DNA of 64,000 bases from Fertoeibacter niger (GTDB lineage: Bacteria > Pseudomonadota > Alphaproteobacteria > Rhodobacterales > Rhodobacteraceae). The stretch lies in the NCBI RefSeq assembly GCF_009380135.2, contig NZ_WHUT02000006.1, positions 186,001 through 250,000 on the forward strand, read 5' to 3'. Below, piece after piece: positions 9,636-17,720 of this stretch. The first letter of the stretch is position 1, and the number at the start of each line of letters is the position of its first letter. Position numbers and translations under genes: made by a program. Under the pieces are notes generated by a model. That model was not told the DNA's origin. It was given only the letters and a program-made list of their open reading frames with translations, and did no database searches.

Positions 9636-9651
9636 GTTCAGACTGGTTAAC
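9636..9651 (-). promoter_or_regulatory. CtrA-like site upstream of comM
   Basis: On the minus strand a GTTAACC half-site is followed after a short spacer by TGAAC, 16-31 bases upstream of the comM ATG. This resembles the alphaproteobacterial CtrA motif TTAA-N7-TTAAC, with a 6-base spacer and 4 of 5 matches in the second half. The same bases also form a GCCGTT/AACGGC inverted repeat. The match is suggestive only. Confidence 0.3.
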
Positions 9652-9668
9652 GGCTAGGGCGGATAGGT

Positions 9669-10538
9669 TTAGGAAGTGTAAATGGCCATGAATTTGGGCC
9701 AGGCTTCGGGGTCGGCCACGGTCTTGTCGCGGCAGAACGGGTTGCAAAAACCGAAGATGCGGCCATCCAAGGCCATGAAATCACTGACCGGCTTGCCGGA
9801 ATAGGGGCAGGCGGTGTTTTCCGAAGGGCCAGCGTCCACCGCCCGCGCGGCCAGCGGCACCGGTCCGGGCCAAGGTCGCTGCGGGTAATCGCGACGGTAG
9901 AATTCCTGATCGGCGCCATCCACCAGCCCCATCGCGCGCCAGCGGCGAAAGGACGGGTGGGCAAGATGCGCCGCCACATAGGCCTGCGCGGCGGGGCCGA
10001 CCGGCAGGTTGTAGGCGGTGATGCGGGCGGCGACGGGGGCAAAGAACGCATCGGCGGCAGAATATGGCCCGCAAAGCCAATCACCCGTCGCCCCGGTCTC
10101 GGCCCGCGCCCAGGCCCAGATATGTTCCAGCCGCGCCAGATCGGCCAGCACCTCGGGCGGCGGGTTGCAGCCCTGATAGCTGACGCGCAGGTTCATCGGG
10201 CAATGGCTGCGCAGCGCGCTGAAACCGGCATGCATCTCGGCTGCCAGCACGCGGGCCACGGCACGGGCCGGGCCCGGGGGCCAGATGCCGGCGTCGGGGT
10301 GGCGCGAGGCCAGTTCCTCGGCAATCGCCAGACTTTCGGGCACCACCTGCCCCTCGGGCGTGCGCATCACCGGCACGGTGCGGGCGGGGGCGAATTTTGC
10401 CAGAAGCTGAGGCAATTCATCGGTGTAAAGCCGCGCCGTGTGGCTGCGCACGGGAATGCCGAAGGCATCAAACAGCAGCCAGCCGCGCAGCGACCAACTG
10501 GAATAGCCACGGTCGCCGATGGCGAGATCATAGGTCAT
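9669..10538 (-). CDS. Glutathione S-transferase-like protein with a Cys-containing C-terminal tail
   Basis: 289 residues, longer than a typical GST (about 200-230). The N-terminal thioredoxin-like domain (DRGYSSWSLRGWLLF, then RTVPVMRTPEGQVVPESLAI with the conserved V-P and E-S) is followed by an all-helical GST C domain. The last ~50 residues add a segment with Cys244 and the pair C-N-P-F-C (265, 269), resembling a treble-clef or YHS-like metal site. The substrate is unknown. It is convergent with the phosphatase gene and downstream of comM on the same strand. Confidence 0.85.
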   Translation of the reverse strand: MTYDLAIGDRGYSSWSLRGWLLFDAFGIPVRSHTARLYTDELPQLLAKFAPARTVPVMRTPEGQVVPESLAIAEELASRHPDAGIWPPGPARAVARVLAAEMHAGFSALRSHCPMNLRVSYQGCNPPPEVLADLARLEHIWAWARAETGATGDWLCGPYSAADAFFAPVAARITAYNLPVGPAAQAYVAAHLAHPSFRRWRAMGLVDGADQEFYRRDYPQRPWPGPVPLAARAVDAGPSENTACPYSGKPVSDFMALDGRIFGFCNPFCRDKTVADPEAWPKFMAIYTS

Positions 10539-10617
10539 TGGGGCCTCCTGTTGCCGGTTTGCGTGACCCTAGGCTGCGCTGCGGCACAAGCAAAACGCAG
10601 ATTTGTGCGCGCAGGCA

Positions 10618-11196
10618 TCACGCGATGTGATTGATGCGGCTGGCCTGCCAGCCCTCGGGCGTCACGGCTATTTCGGTCAGCGACAGGTTGTCGATGCGCT
10701 GGGCAAAGGCCTGCTGCACGCTTTGGCCCAGCGCACGCTGCACGCAGGCCAGAATGGCCCCGAAATGGCAGACCACCACCAGATCGCCCCCCGCATGTGC
10801 CAACGCAAGCCGGTCCAGCGCACCATGCACCCGGGATGCCATGGCGTTCCAGCTTTCGCCGCCGGGCGCGGCCACATCGCCCGAGCTGTCCCAGAAGGCG
10901 CGGATATGCGCCGGATCATCCGCCTCCACCTCGGCATGGCTGCGCAGCTCCCACGCGCCGAAATGGATCTCGCGCAAGGCGGCGTCATGCGACAGGCGGG
11001 GACGGTGGCCTTGCAGCGCGTCTGCCGTGGCCACAGCGCGGCGCAGGTCAGATGATACCACCGCCGCCGCCGGGGGCAGCAGCGCGGCCAGCCGTGCCAG
11101 CGCAGGACGATCCGACAGATCGGCGGGCAGGTCTGACCAGCCCACCATCCCGCGCGCATGGGTGGGCCCGTGCCGCACCAGCCACAGCCGGGTCAC
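10618..11196 (-). CDS. Histidine phosphatase family protein, possibly alpha-ribazole phosphatase (CobC-like)
   Basis: 192 residues of the phosphoglycerate-mutase-like superfamily, with the catalytic R-H-G-P-T motif at the N-terminus (LWLVRHGPT), an E in the middle (REIHFGAWE) and the second His in VVCHFGAI. The GTG at 11196 forms a GTGA overlap with the stop of cobU. The frame is open further upstream but there runs antisense-like inside cobU. Coupling to cobU makes a role in nucleotide-loop assembly (dephosphorylating alpha-ribazole phosphate) plausible, although the superfamily has many functions. Confidence 0.85.
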   Translation of the reverse strand: MTRLWLVRHGPTHARGMVGWSDLPADLSDRPALARLAALLPPAAAVVSSDLRRAVATADALQGHRPRLSHDAALREIHFGAWELRSHAEVEADDPAHIRAFWDSSGDVAAPGGESWNAMASRVHGALDRLALAHAGGDLVVVCHFGAILACVQRALGQSVQQAFAQRIDNLSLTEIAVTPEGWQASRINHIA

Positions 11197-11735
11197 AGCG
11201 CCCCCGGCGGCAGCGCGCCCTTCAGCACCAGTGGCAGGCCCGCCATCACCGCCACCACCAGCCCCGCCTGCCCGGCAAGCTGCTGGTTCAGCCGCCCCTG
11301 CACATCGCGGAACCGGCGGGCCAAGGCGTTTTCCGGCACGATGGACCACCCCACCTCGTTGCTGACCACCACCACCGGGGCGGCGCAGCCGGCCAGCGCC
11401 GCCAGCAGCCCAGCCCCCTCGGCCACCAGATCGGCATCAGCCAGCATGCGGTTGGTCAGCCACAATGTCGCGCAATCCAGCAGCACCACCGCGCCCGCAG
11501 GCACCTGCACCAAAGCGCCCGCCAGATCATGCGGGGCCTCGCGTGTGTCCCAGCCGCCGCCCCTGTCTGACCGGTGCGCAGCGATTCGGTCGCGCATCTC
11601 GTCATCCCAGGCCTCGGCGGTGGCGATATAGATCCGCGGGCGGCCGGTGGCGGAAACCAGCCGCTCTGCCAGCCCCGATTTGCCCGAACGCGCGCCACCT
11701 AACACAAGTGTGAGCGGCGGCAAGGCAATCGACAC
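11193..11735 (-). CDS. cobU: CobU/CobP, adenosylcobinamide kinase / guanylyltransferase
   Basis: 180 residues. Bifunctional enzyme of cobalamin nucleotide-loop assembly (phosphorylates adenosylcobinamide, then adds GMP). Walker A GGARSGKS lies near the N-terminus, followed by YIATAEAWDDEMRDRIAAH with the guanylylated His, VLLDCATLWLTN, and VVVSNEVGWSIVPE. I choose the GTG at 11735 (first residues SIALPPLTLVLGG), which leaves room for a divergent promoter to rpoHII. The frame extends to 11816 but would then overlap the rpoH start. Confidence 0.92.
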   Translation of the reverse strand: MSIALPPLTLVLGGARSGKSGLAERLVSATGRPRIYIATAEAWDDEMRDRIAAHRSDRGGGWDTREAPHDLAGALVQVPAGAVVLLDCATLWLTNRMLADADLVAEGAGLLAALAGCAAPVVVVSNEVGWSIVPENALARRFRDVQGRLNQQLAGQAGLVVAVMAGLPLVLKGALPPGAL

Positions 11736-11744
11736 GGTTTCTTG

Positions 11745-11779
11745 TGATCCGGTCAGGAACTGGCCTCGTAAGGTAAGTA
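11745..11779 (+). promoter_or_regulatory. Possible RpoE-type promoter of rpoHII
   Basis: TGATCC at 11745-11750 is followed 18 bases later by TAAGG (11769-11773), with a second TAAGTA at 11774. The spacing and hexamers resemble Rhodobacter sigma-E promoters (TGATCC -35), and rpoHII is a known RpoE target in R. sphaeroides. The assignment is by eye only, and which TAAG element is the -10 is unclear. Confidence 0.4.
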
Positions 11780-11809
11780 TAACGGCAAGCAAGCCGACAG
11801 GGGGTTGCA

Positions 11810-12688
11810 ATGGCACTGGACGGATACACCGATCAAACCATGTCCCGCAAGGCGATGAAGGCGGAACTGCTGGATGCGGAAACCGAATTGCGGCTGGCCT
11901 ATGCCTGGCGCGACCAGCGGGATGAAGCCGCGCTGCACCGCCTTATCACCGCCTATATGCGGCTGGCGATCTCCATGGCGTCGAAATTCCGCCGCTATGG
12001 CGCACCGATGAACGACCTGATCCAGGAGGCCAGCCTTGGCCTGATGAAAGCCGCCGACAAGTTCGACCCCGATCGTGGCGTGCGGTTTTCGACCTATGCG
12101 GTGTGGTGGATCAAGGCCAGCATCCAGGACTATGTGATGCGCAACTGGTCGATGGTGCGCACGGGCAGCACCAGCAGCCAGAAGGCGCTGTTCTTCAACA
12201 TGCGCCGCGTGCAGGCGAGGCTGGAGCGTGAGGCCTCGCAACGCGGCGAAACCCTGGACGGCCACCAGCTGCGCCAGATGATCGCCACCGATGTCGGCGT
12301 CCCGCTGGCCGATGTGGAGATGATGGAAGGCCGCCTGTCCGGGTCGGATTTCTCGCTGAACGCCACGCAATCATCGGATGACGAGGGCCGCGAGTGGATC
12401 GACGCGCTGGAAGATGACAGCGCCCAGGCCGCCGAAGTGGTCGAAGGCACACATGACGCAGCCCGCCTGCGCGACTGGCTGGTGACGGCCATGCAGGCCC
12501 TCAGCCCGCGCGAGCGCTTCATCGTGACCGAACGCAAGCTGCGCGATGCGCCCCGCACGCTTGAATCCCTGGGCGAGGAGCTTGACCTGTCGAAAGAACG
12601 GGTGCGCCAGCTTGAGGCCGCAGCCTTCGGCAAGATGCGGCGCAGCCTTGAGGCCCAGTCGCGCGAGGTTCACCACTTTCTGCTGTGA
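11810..12688 (+). CDS. rpoH: RpoHII, sigma-32-type RNA polymerase sigma factor
   Basis: 292 residues with sigma-70 regions 2 (MRLAISMASKFRRYG, DLIQEASLGLMKAADKFDP, TYAVWWIKASIQDYVMRNW) and 4 (LSPRERFIVTERKL, LSKERVRQLEAAAFGKMR). The box typical of RpoH proteins (Q-K-A-L-F-F-N region) is present. The N-terminus (ALDGYTD, then AELLDAETE) matches the RpoHII branch of Rhodobacteraceae rather than RpoHI. In R. sphaeroides RpoHII serves photo-oxidative and heat stress under RpoE control. The next gene's GTG overlaps its stop. Confidence 0.92.
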   Translation: MALDGYTDQTMSRKAMKAELLDAETELRLAYAWRDQRDEAALHRLITAYMRLAISMASKFRRYGAPMNDLIQEASLGLMKAADKFDPDRGVRFSTYAVWWIKASIQDYVMRNWSMVRTGSTSSQKALFFNMRRVQARLEREASQRGETLDGHQLRQMIATDVGVPLADVEMMEGRLSGSDFSLNATQSSDDEGREWIDALEDDSAQAAEVVEGTHDAARLRDWLVTAMQALSPRERFIVTERKLRDAPRTLESLGEELDLSKERVRQLEAAAFGKMRRSLEAQSREVHHFLL

Positions 12689-13524
12689 CAGTCGCTGCGC
12701 GCCTCTGGCTTGTCGGTAGCCTCTGGCTGGGGGTCGGGTTGCTGGCGCTGCCGGCAGCCGCGCGTGAGATCACGCCGGATGATCTGGCGCAGCTCCCCGC
12801 CGCAGATGTGACTGTGCTGGGCGAGGTGCATGACAACCCGCTTCACCACGCGCATCAGGCCTATGCCGTGGCGGCCATGCGGCCCCGGGCCTTGGTGTTT
12901 GAAATGCTGACCCCCGATCAGGCGGCGCGGGTGACGCCGCAAAACCGGGGCGACATGGCCGCACTGGGGGCGGCGCTGGGCTGGGCCGACAGCGGCTGGC
13001 CCGATTTTTCGCTTTACCACCCCATATTTACCGCCGCCCCTTCCGCGCAGGTCTTTGGCGGCGATCTGCCCCGGCAGGCCGTGCGTGACGCCATGACGCA
13101 AGGGGCGGCCGCCGTGTTCGGCCCCGATGCGGCGCGCTACGGTCTGGCCGCCCCGCTGGCCGCCGCCGATCAGGCCGCGCGCGAGGCGGAACAGGATGAG
13201 GCCCATTGCAACGCCTTGCCCGCCGATCTGCTGGCAGGGATGGTGCAGGCGCAACGGCTGCGCGATGCGGCGCTGGCGCGCGCCGTGGTGCTGGCCATGG
13301 CGGAAACCGGCGGGCCGGTGGCGGTGATCACCGGCACCGGCCATGCGCGCCGCGATCAGGGCGTGCCCGCGGCACTGGCACTGGCCGCGCCGAACCTGTC
13401 GGTTCTGTCCATTGGCCAGACCGAGGCCGACCCCGGCCCCGATGCGCCCTTTGACCTGTGGCTTGTCACCCCGCCGGTGGATCGCGGCGATCCCTGCGCG
13501 GCCTTCGGGATACAGAGATCCTGA
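12685..13524 (+). CDS. ChaN-family haem-binding / Tiki-like exported protein
   Basis: 279 residues with an N-terminal signal peptide (hydrophobic to about residue 26, ending A-A-A-R). The ChaN/Tiki pattern is clear: VTVLGEVHDNPLHHAHQA near residue 45 and GPVAVITGTGHARRDQGVPAAL near the end, with conserved E, H and G-x-G-H-A-R. No lipobox Cys is seen, so it is probably periplasmic and not lipidated. The GTG start overlaps the rpoHII stop (GTGA), so it would be expressed with the stress sigma factor. Its role (haem handling or peptidase-like) is unproven. Confidence 0.85.
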   Translation: MTVAARLWLVGSLWLGVGLLALPAAAREITPDDLAQLPAADVTVLGEVHDNPLHHAHQAYAVAAMRPRALVFEMLTPDQAARVTPQNRGDMAALGAALGWADSGWPDFSLYHPIFTAAPSAQVFGGDLPRQAVRDAMTQGAAAVFGPDAARYGLAAPLAAADQAAREAEQDEAHCNALPADLLAGMVQAQRLRDAALARAVVLAMAETGGPVAVITGTGHARRDQGVPAALALAAPNLSVLSIGQTEADPGPDAPFDLWLVTPPVDRGDPCAAFGIQRS

Positions 13525-13544
13525 AGCGTCAGGCCTGTCCCGAC

Positions 13545-13575
13545 GGTGCGCAAGCGGGAAAGACCGTTGCGCACC
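13545..13575 (+). terminator. Stem-loop downstream of the ChaN-like gene
   Basis: Perfect 9-bp arms GGTGCGCAA and TTGCGCACC with a 13-base loop, starting 20 bases after the stop codon. No T-tract is present. Confidence 0.45.
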
Positions 13576-13640
13576 CTCTGGCGCATTGCCATTCGCGCGT
13601 CAGACCTGCCGGGTCATTGCGGGTCCGGACCTCGTGACAC

Positions 13641-13694
13641 TCTCTTTCCAGATGCAAATATCCCGCGGGGGCCGGGGGGCGTGAAGCCCCCCGG
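13641..13694 (-). repeat. Dispersed intergenic repeat (hairpin plus GGATATTT), copy 1
   Basis: Read on the minus strand: perfect 9-bp arms CCGGGGGGC/GCCCCCCGG, then GCGGGATATTT, then CATCTGGAAAGAGAG. Closely matches the copy at 39921-39982. It lies between the ChaN-like gene and coaBC and points against both. Confidence 0.75.
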
Positions 13695-13772
13695 TCGTCG
13701 GCCATACCCACAGGGATTGAGTTCCGCCCCGCCCGCCCCTACACCTGAACCCGTGCCCGTGCGGAGAGACCG

Positions 13773-15005
13773 ATGCTTCACGCCAAGCGTATCCTCTTGA
13801 TCATCGGCGGCGGCATCGCCGCCTACAAGGCGCTGGATCTGATCCGCCGCCTGCGCGAACGGGGTGCGGCAGTCACGCCGGTGCTGACCCGGGCGGGAAC
13901 CGAATTTGTCACGCCGCTGTCGGTTTCGGCGCTGGCGGGTGCCAAGGTGCACCAGGATCTGTTCGATCTGACGGATGAGGCCGAGATGGGGCATATCCAG
14001 CTGTCGCGCAGCGCCGATCTGATCGTGGTGGCCCCGGCCACCGCCGACCTGATGGCCAAGATGGCGCAGGGCCGCGCCGATGATCTGGCCTCGACCCTGC
14101 TGCTGGCCACCGACACCCGCGTCTTGCTGGCCCCTGCGATGAACGTGCGGATGTGGACCCACCCCGCCACGCAGCGCAATCTGGCGCAGGTGCAGGCCGA
14201 CGGCGCGCTGATCGTCGGGCCGAACGCGGGCGACATGGCCTGCGGCGAATATGGGCCCGGCCGGATGGCGGAGCCGCTGGAGATTGTGGCAGCCGTGGCG
14301 GCGGCGCTGGGCAACGGCCCCTTGCAGGGCAAACATGTGCTCGTCACCTCTGGCCCAACCCATGAACCCATTGATCCGGTGCGCTATATTGCCAACCGCT
14401 CTTCCGGTGCGCAGGGCACCGCGCTGGCAACGGCGCTGGCCGCGCTGGGCGCGCGGGTGACGTTTGTAACCGGCCCGGCCTTGGTTCCGCCGCCCGGCGG
14501 GGTGGCGGTGGTGCGGGTGGAAACGGCGGCAGAGATGCTGGCGGCGGTGCAGACGGCGCTGCCCGCCGATGCGGCGGTCTTTGCGGCGGCGGTGGCCGAC
14601 TGGCGCGTAGCCAATGCCGCAGGACAAAAGATGAAAAAGGATGGCACCGGCCAGCCCCCCGCCTTGGCGTTTGCCGAGAATGCCGACATTCTTGCGGCAA
14701 TCGCTGGGATGACCGAGGGGCGCCCACAACTGGTTGTGGGCTTCGCCGCCGAAACGCAGGATGTTGTGGAACATGCCACGGCGAAACGCCTGCGCAAGGG
14801 CTGTGACTGGATCGTGGCCAATGATGTGTCGCCCGCCACCGGCATCATGGGCGGCAGCGAGAATGCCGTCACGGTGATTGACGCGGCGGGTGCGGAAAGC
14901 TGGCCGCGCATGGCCAAGGACTTGGTGGCGCGGCGGCTGGCGGCGCGTATCGCTGCTGCCCTGGGCGCCATGGCTGATGTCGAGGCCTCCGGCGGGGATA
15001 TTTAG
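13773..15005 (+). CDS. coaBC: CoaBC, phosphopantothenoylcysteine synthetase / decarboxylase
   Basis: 410 residues, the full bifunctional coenzyme A enzyme. The N-terminal flavin decarboxylase domain has GGGIAAYKALDLIRRL and the PAMNVRMWTHPA active-site segment. The CTP-dependent synthetase domain has VLVTSGPTHEPIDPVRYI, NRSSGAQG and AAVADWRV. The decarboxylase Cys is in GDMACGEYGPGRMAEP. The last residues (S-G-G-D-I) and the TAG stop are encoded by a copy of the dispersed GGGGATATTT repeat, so the natural C-terminus appears to have been replaced or extended. Confidence 0.95.
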   Translation: MLHAKRILLIIGGGIAAYKALDLIRRLRERGAAVTPVLTRAGTEFVTPLSVSALAGAKVHQDLFDLTDEAEMGHIQLSRSADLIVVAPATADLMAKMAQGRADDLASTLLLATDTRVLLAPAMNVRMWTHPATQRNLAQVQADGALIVGPNAGDMACGEYGPGRMAEPLEIVAAVAAALGNGPLQGKHVLVTSGPTHEPIDPVRYIANRSSGAQGTALATALAALGARVTFVTGPALVPPPGGVAVVRVETAAEMLAAVQTALPADAAVFAAAVADWRVANAAGQKMKKDGTGQPPALAFAENADILAAIAGMTEGRPQLVVGFAAETQDVVEHATAKRLRKGCDWIVANDVSPATGIMGGSENAVTVIDAAGAESWPRMAKDLVARRLAARIAAALGAMADVEASGGDI

Positions 15006-15017
15006 AGACAGAAAATG
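14988..15017 (+). repeat. Dispersed repeat, copy 2, supplying the coaBC stop codon
   Basis: TCCGGCGGGGATATTT followed by AGAGACAGAAAATG. The bases GATATTTAG encode the final Asp-Ile and stop of CoaBC. The GAAAATG end also creates a spurious upstream ATG for dut. Confidence 0.75.
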
Positions 15018-15032
15018 CAGCAGGGCGTGGCG

Positions 15033-15500
15033 ATGAACCCGGTGGTGCGGGTGGTGTGGGAAGAGTGGGCAGACCGTGATCTGCCTTTGCCCGCCTATGC
15101 GACCCCGGGGGCGGCAGGGGCGGATGTGCGGGCGAATTTCCCCTTGGCAGACAGGGATTTGGGCATGGTGCTTGCCCCGATGCAGCGGGCGATCGTGCCG
15201 ACCGGGCTGCGCGTGGCGATCCCGGCGGGGTATGAGGTGCAGATCAGGCCGCGCTCGGGTCTGGCGCTGAAACACGGCATCAGCCTGCCGAACACGCCGG
15301 GCACCATCGACAGCGACTATCGCGGGCCGCTTGGCGTCTTGCTGATCAATCTGGGGACGGAGCCCTTTGCCATCGCGCATGGCGACCGGATTGCGCAGCT
15401 GGTGGTGGCACCGGTGGTGCAGGCGGGGTTTGCGGCCGTCGATGTTCTGGAGGATACGGCGCGCGGTGCTGGGGGCTTTGGCTCCACCGGGAGGGGTTGA
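15033..15500 (+). CDS. dut: dUTP diphosphatase (dUTPase)
   Basis: 155 residues, trimeric dUTPase hydrolysing dUTP to dUMP and PPi. The five motifs are present: [10 protein letters not shown] (1), [11 protein letters not shown] (2), [17 protein letters not shown] (3), [10 protein letters not shown] (4) and R-G-x-G-G-F-G-S-T-G at the end (5). I prefer the ATG at 15033, behind AGGGCG, since the ATG at 15015 lies within the dispersed repeat. It sits 10 to 28 bases after coaBC and shares one base with the next gene (TGATG). Confidence 0.95.
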   Translation: MNPVVRVVWEEWADRDLPLPAYATPGAAGADVRANFPLADRDLGMVLAPMQRAIVPTGLRVAIPAGYEVQIRPRSGLALKHGISLPNTPGTIDSDYRGPLGVLLINLGTEPFAIAHGDRIAQLVVAPVVQAGFAAVDVLEDTARGAGGFGSTGRG

Positions 15501-16534
15501 TGATTCTGGTGCTTGCCATGATGGCGGCGCTCTGGTTTACGGGGCGTTACCTTGCCGCGCCGGTGCGGCTTCGTCTGGGCATGATCGGCGGATTATGGCT
15601 GGCGGTGGTGGGCCTGCATCTGGCGCTGGCCGAGGGGCATCCCTTGCGGCTGGCGACCGGCGGATCGGCGCAGGTCTGGCTGGCTTTGGCGGTGGCTGTG
15701 GCGCTGGTGCTGGGCTACCGCGCGGCGCTGGCGCGGCTGCGCGGACAGGTGACGGAGCTTGCGCCAGTTTCAGGCGGCGCTTTCCGCCCTGCGGAGCTGG
15801 ACCGCTACGCCCGGCATATCCTGCTGCGTGAAATCGGTGGCCCGGGGCAGCGAAAGCTGAAGGATTCCAAGGTGTTGGTTATCGGAGCGGGGGGGCTTGG
15901 GTCGCCCGCGCTGCTGTATCTGGCGGCGGCGGGAGTGGGGACAATCGGGGTAATTGACGATGATTCGGTGGAAAATTCCAACCTCCAGCGCCAGATCGTC
16001 CATACCGATGCCCGCATCGGCCTGCCCAAGGTGGCGAGTGCCGAAGTGGCGATGCGGGCGCTGAACCCGTTCATCACGGTGCGGCCCTATCACCGGCGAC
16101 TGACGGGCGAAATTGCCGCCGATCTGTTTGCCGACTACGATCTGATTCTGGACGGGACCGACAGTTTCGACACGCGCTACATGGTGAACAGGGTGGCGGC
16201 CGAACTGGGCAAGCCCTTGATAGCAGCGGCAATAACACAGTGGGAGGGCCAGATCAGCCTGTATGACCCGGCGCGGGGCGGCCCCTGTTTCGAATGCGTC
16301 TTTCCCACCCGCCCTGCACCGGGGCTGGTGCCCACCTGTGCCGAGGCCGGGGTGGCGGCCCCTTTGCCGGGCATCATCGGTGCCATGATGGCGATGGAAG
16401 CGGTGAAGCACATCACTGGCGCGGGGCAGGGGTTGCGCGGGCGGCTGATGATTTTTGACGCGCTTTATGGCGAGAGCCGGGTGATCGGGGTGAAGCGGCG
16501 CGAGGGTTGTGCGGTGTGCGGCGCAAGGGCCTGA
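15500..16534 (+). CDS. HesA/MoeB/ThiF-family adenylyltransferase with an N-terminal membrane region
   Basis: 344 residues. Residues ~85-344 are a complete E1-like domain: Y-A-R-H-I-L-L-R-E, ATP loop VIGAGGLGSPALLYLAAAG, D-D-D-S-V-E-x-S-N-L-Q-R-Q-I, and two CxxC pairs (CFEC, CAVC) for zinc. PTCAEAGVAAPLPG matches MoeB. It would adenylate the C-terminal Gly-Gly of a sulfur carrier such as MoaD or ThiS. The first ~80 residues are unusual: three hydrophobic stretches predict membrane anchoring, absent from E. coli MoeB. No moaD/thiS gene adjoins it. The ATG at 15500 overlaps the dut stop by one base. Confidence 0.88.
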   Translation: MILVLAMMAALWFTGRYLAAPVRLRLGMIGGLWLAVVGLHLALAEGHPLRLATGGSAQVWLALAVAVALVLGYRAALARLRGQVTELAPVSGGAFRPAELDRYARHILLREIGGPGQRKLKDSKVLVIGAGGLGSPALLYLAAAGVGTIGVIDDDSVENSNLQRQIVHTDARIGLPKVASAEVAMRALNPFITVRPYHRRLTGEIAADLFADYDLILDGTDSFDTRYMVNRVAAELGKPLIAAAITQWEGQISLYDPARGGPCFECVFPTRPAPGLVPTCAEAGVAAPLPGIIGAMMAMEAVKHITGAGQGLRGRLMIFDALYGESRVIGVKRREGCAVCGARA

Positions 16535-16900
16535 GAACGCTGGGTTAACAGGCCCGGGTTTGGGGTTCTTGCCGATGCACGGGCGATGCACGGCGGGTAG
16601 GATACCCGTCTGGATGAGTGGCATCGGCTGCGCGCTTTACGCATGTTGGCGAATCAGCGGACGGGTGGGCGTGGCGCGGAGGGCCGGAGTGGCCAAGGCA
16701 CCTGGCCGCAGGGGGGTTATCCGCAGTCGTCAGGCGCCGGGCGGGGCCATTGGTGCAGATTTTTGCAGCAATGCGTCACGCGTTATAAATTGCTTCATAC
16801 CTCGCGGTTATCGCTGATTCATCCGCCCTGTGGCGGGTGCTTGCATCGGGCAGGGGGCGCGGCCATAGTCATGCATCAACTTCGTGACAGGAAGCTCATC
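16535..16900. other. 366-base intergenic region before the amino-acid ABC genes
   Basis: No convincing gene. Starts with a TTAACA-containing GC-rich stretch and becomes locally AT-rich at 16755-16800. A TATAAA at 16784 with TTGCAG at 16763 (15-base spacer) is a weak promoter candidate for the binding-protein gene, leaving a roughly 110-base leader. I saw no tRNA or riboswitch fold. Confidence 0.4.
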
Positions 16901-17689
16901 ATGAAAATCGCTGCTGCCCTGCTGGGACTTTTCTCTGCTTTTGCCTCAACCGCGACCTTGGCGCAGGATTTGCCTGACCTTGCGGGGCGCGCGGTGGTGG
17001 TTGTGACGGAAAACGCCTATCCGCCTTTGCAGTTCGTCGATGCGGCGGGGGCTGCCGTGGGCTGGGAATATGACGCGATGGCCGAGATGGCGAAACGGCT
17101 GAACATGGCTGTCAGCTATCAGAACATCAGCTGGGACGCGATGATTCCCGCCGTGTCGGAAGGCCAGTTCGACATGGGCATGACCGGCATCACCATCCGC
17201 GACGACCGAAAGGAACAGGTTGATTTCTCTGACCCCTATATGCGGTCGGAAATGGTCATGCTGGTGCGCGGCGACGAGACGCGCTTTGCCGATGCCGCCA
17301 GCTTTGCCGCCGATGCGGATCTGCTGATGGCGGCGCAGCCCGGCACCACGCCGTTTTATGTGGGCGTCTATGAGGTGCTGGACGGGAATGAGGCGAACCC
17401 CCGGATCAAGCTGTTTGAAACCTTTGGCGCAGGTGTGCAGGCGCTGCGCGCGGGCGATGTCGATCTGGTGTTGACCGATGGCACGGCGGGCAACGGCTAT
17501 GTCGCGGCTTCGGATGGCGCGCTGAAGATCGTGGGGCAGACGCTGGGGGCCGAGGATTTCGGTTTCATTTTCCCCAAGGGGTCTGATCTGGTCGGGCCGG
17601 TGAATGCCGCTATTGCAGCGATGAAGGCGGATGGCACGATTGCGGCGCTCGACAAGAAATGGTTCCTCGATTTCAAGATCGGCGGCTGA
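16901..17689 (+). CDS. Amino-acid ABC transporter, periplasmic binding protein
   Basis: 262 residues with a Sec signal peptide (to about residue 22, ending T-L-A-Q) and the SBP_bac_3 fold: [62 protein letters not shown]. These match polar/basic amino-acid binding proteins. The ATG at 16901 has an ACAGGAAG ribosome site and starts a proper signal peptide. The open frame continues to 16643 without one. The permease follows 31 bases later, and no ATPase gene is adjacent, so it may share one encoded elsewhere. Substrate unknown. Confidence 0.9.
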   Translation: MKIAAALLGLFSAFASTATLAQDLPDLAGRAVVVVTENAYPPLQFVDAAGAAVGWEYDAMAEMAKRLNMAVSYQNISWDAMIPAVSEGQFDMGMTGITIRDDRKEQVDFSDPYMRSEMVMLVRGDETRFADAASFAADADLLMAAQPGTTPFYVGVYEVLDGNEANPRIKLFETFGAGVQALRAGDVDLVLTDGTAGNGYVAASDGALKIVGQTLGAEDFGFIFPKGSDLVGPVNAAIAAMKADGTIAALDKKWFLDFKIGG

Positions 17690-17720
17690 CCCGGCGGAAC
17701 GGATGGCCAAAGCCTGAACG

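Noticed and set aside
16643-16900. In-frame extension of the amino-acid binding protein
   Set aside because: It would bury the signal peptide; the ATG at 16901 has a ribosome site and starts the signal peptide.
16535-16900. tRNA or riboswitch in the largest AT-shifted gaps (also 55155-55543)
   Set aside because: No cloverleaf with T-loop consensus and no recognisable riboswitch core could be traced.
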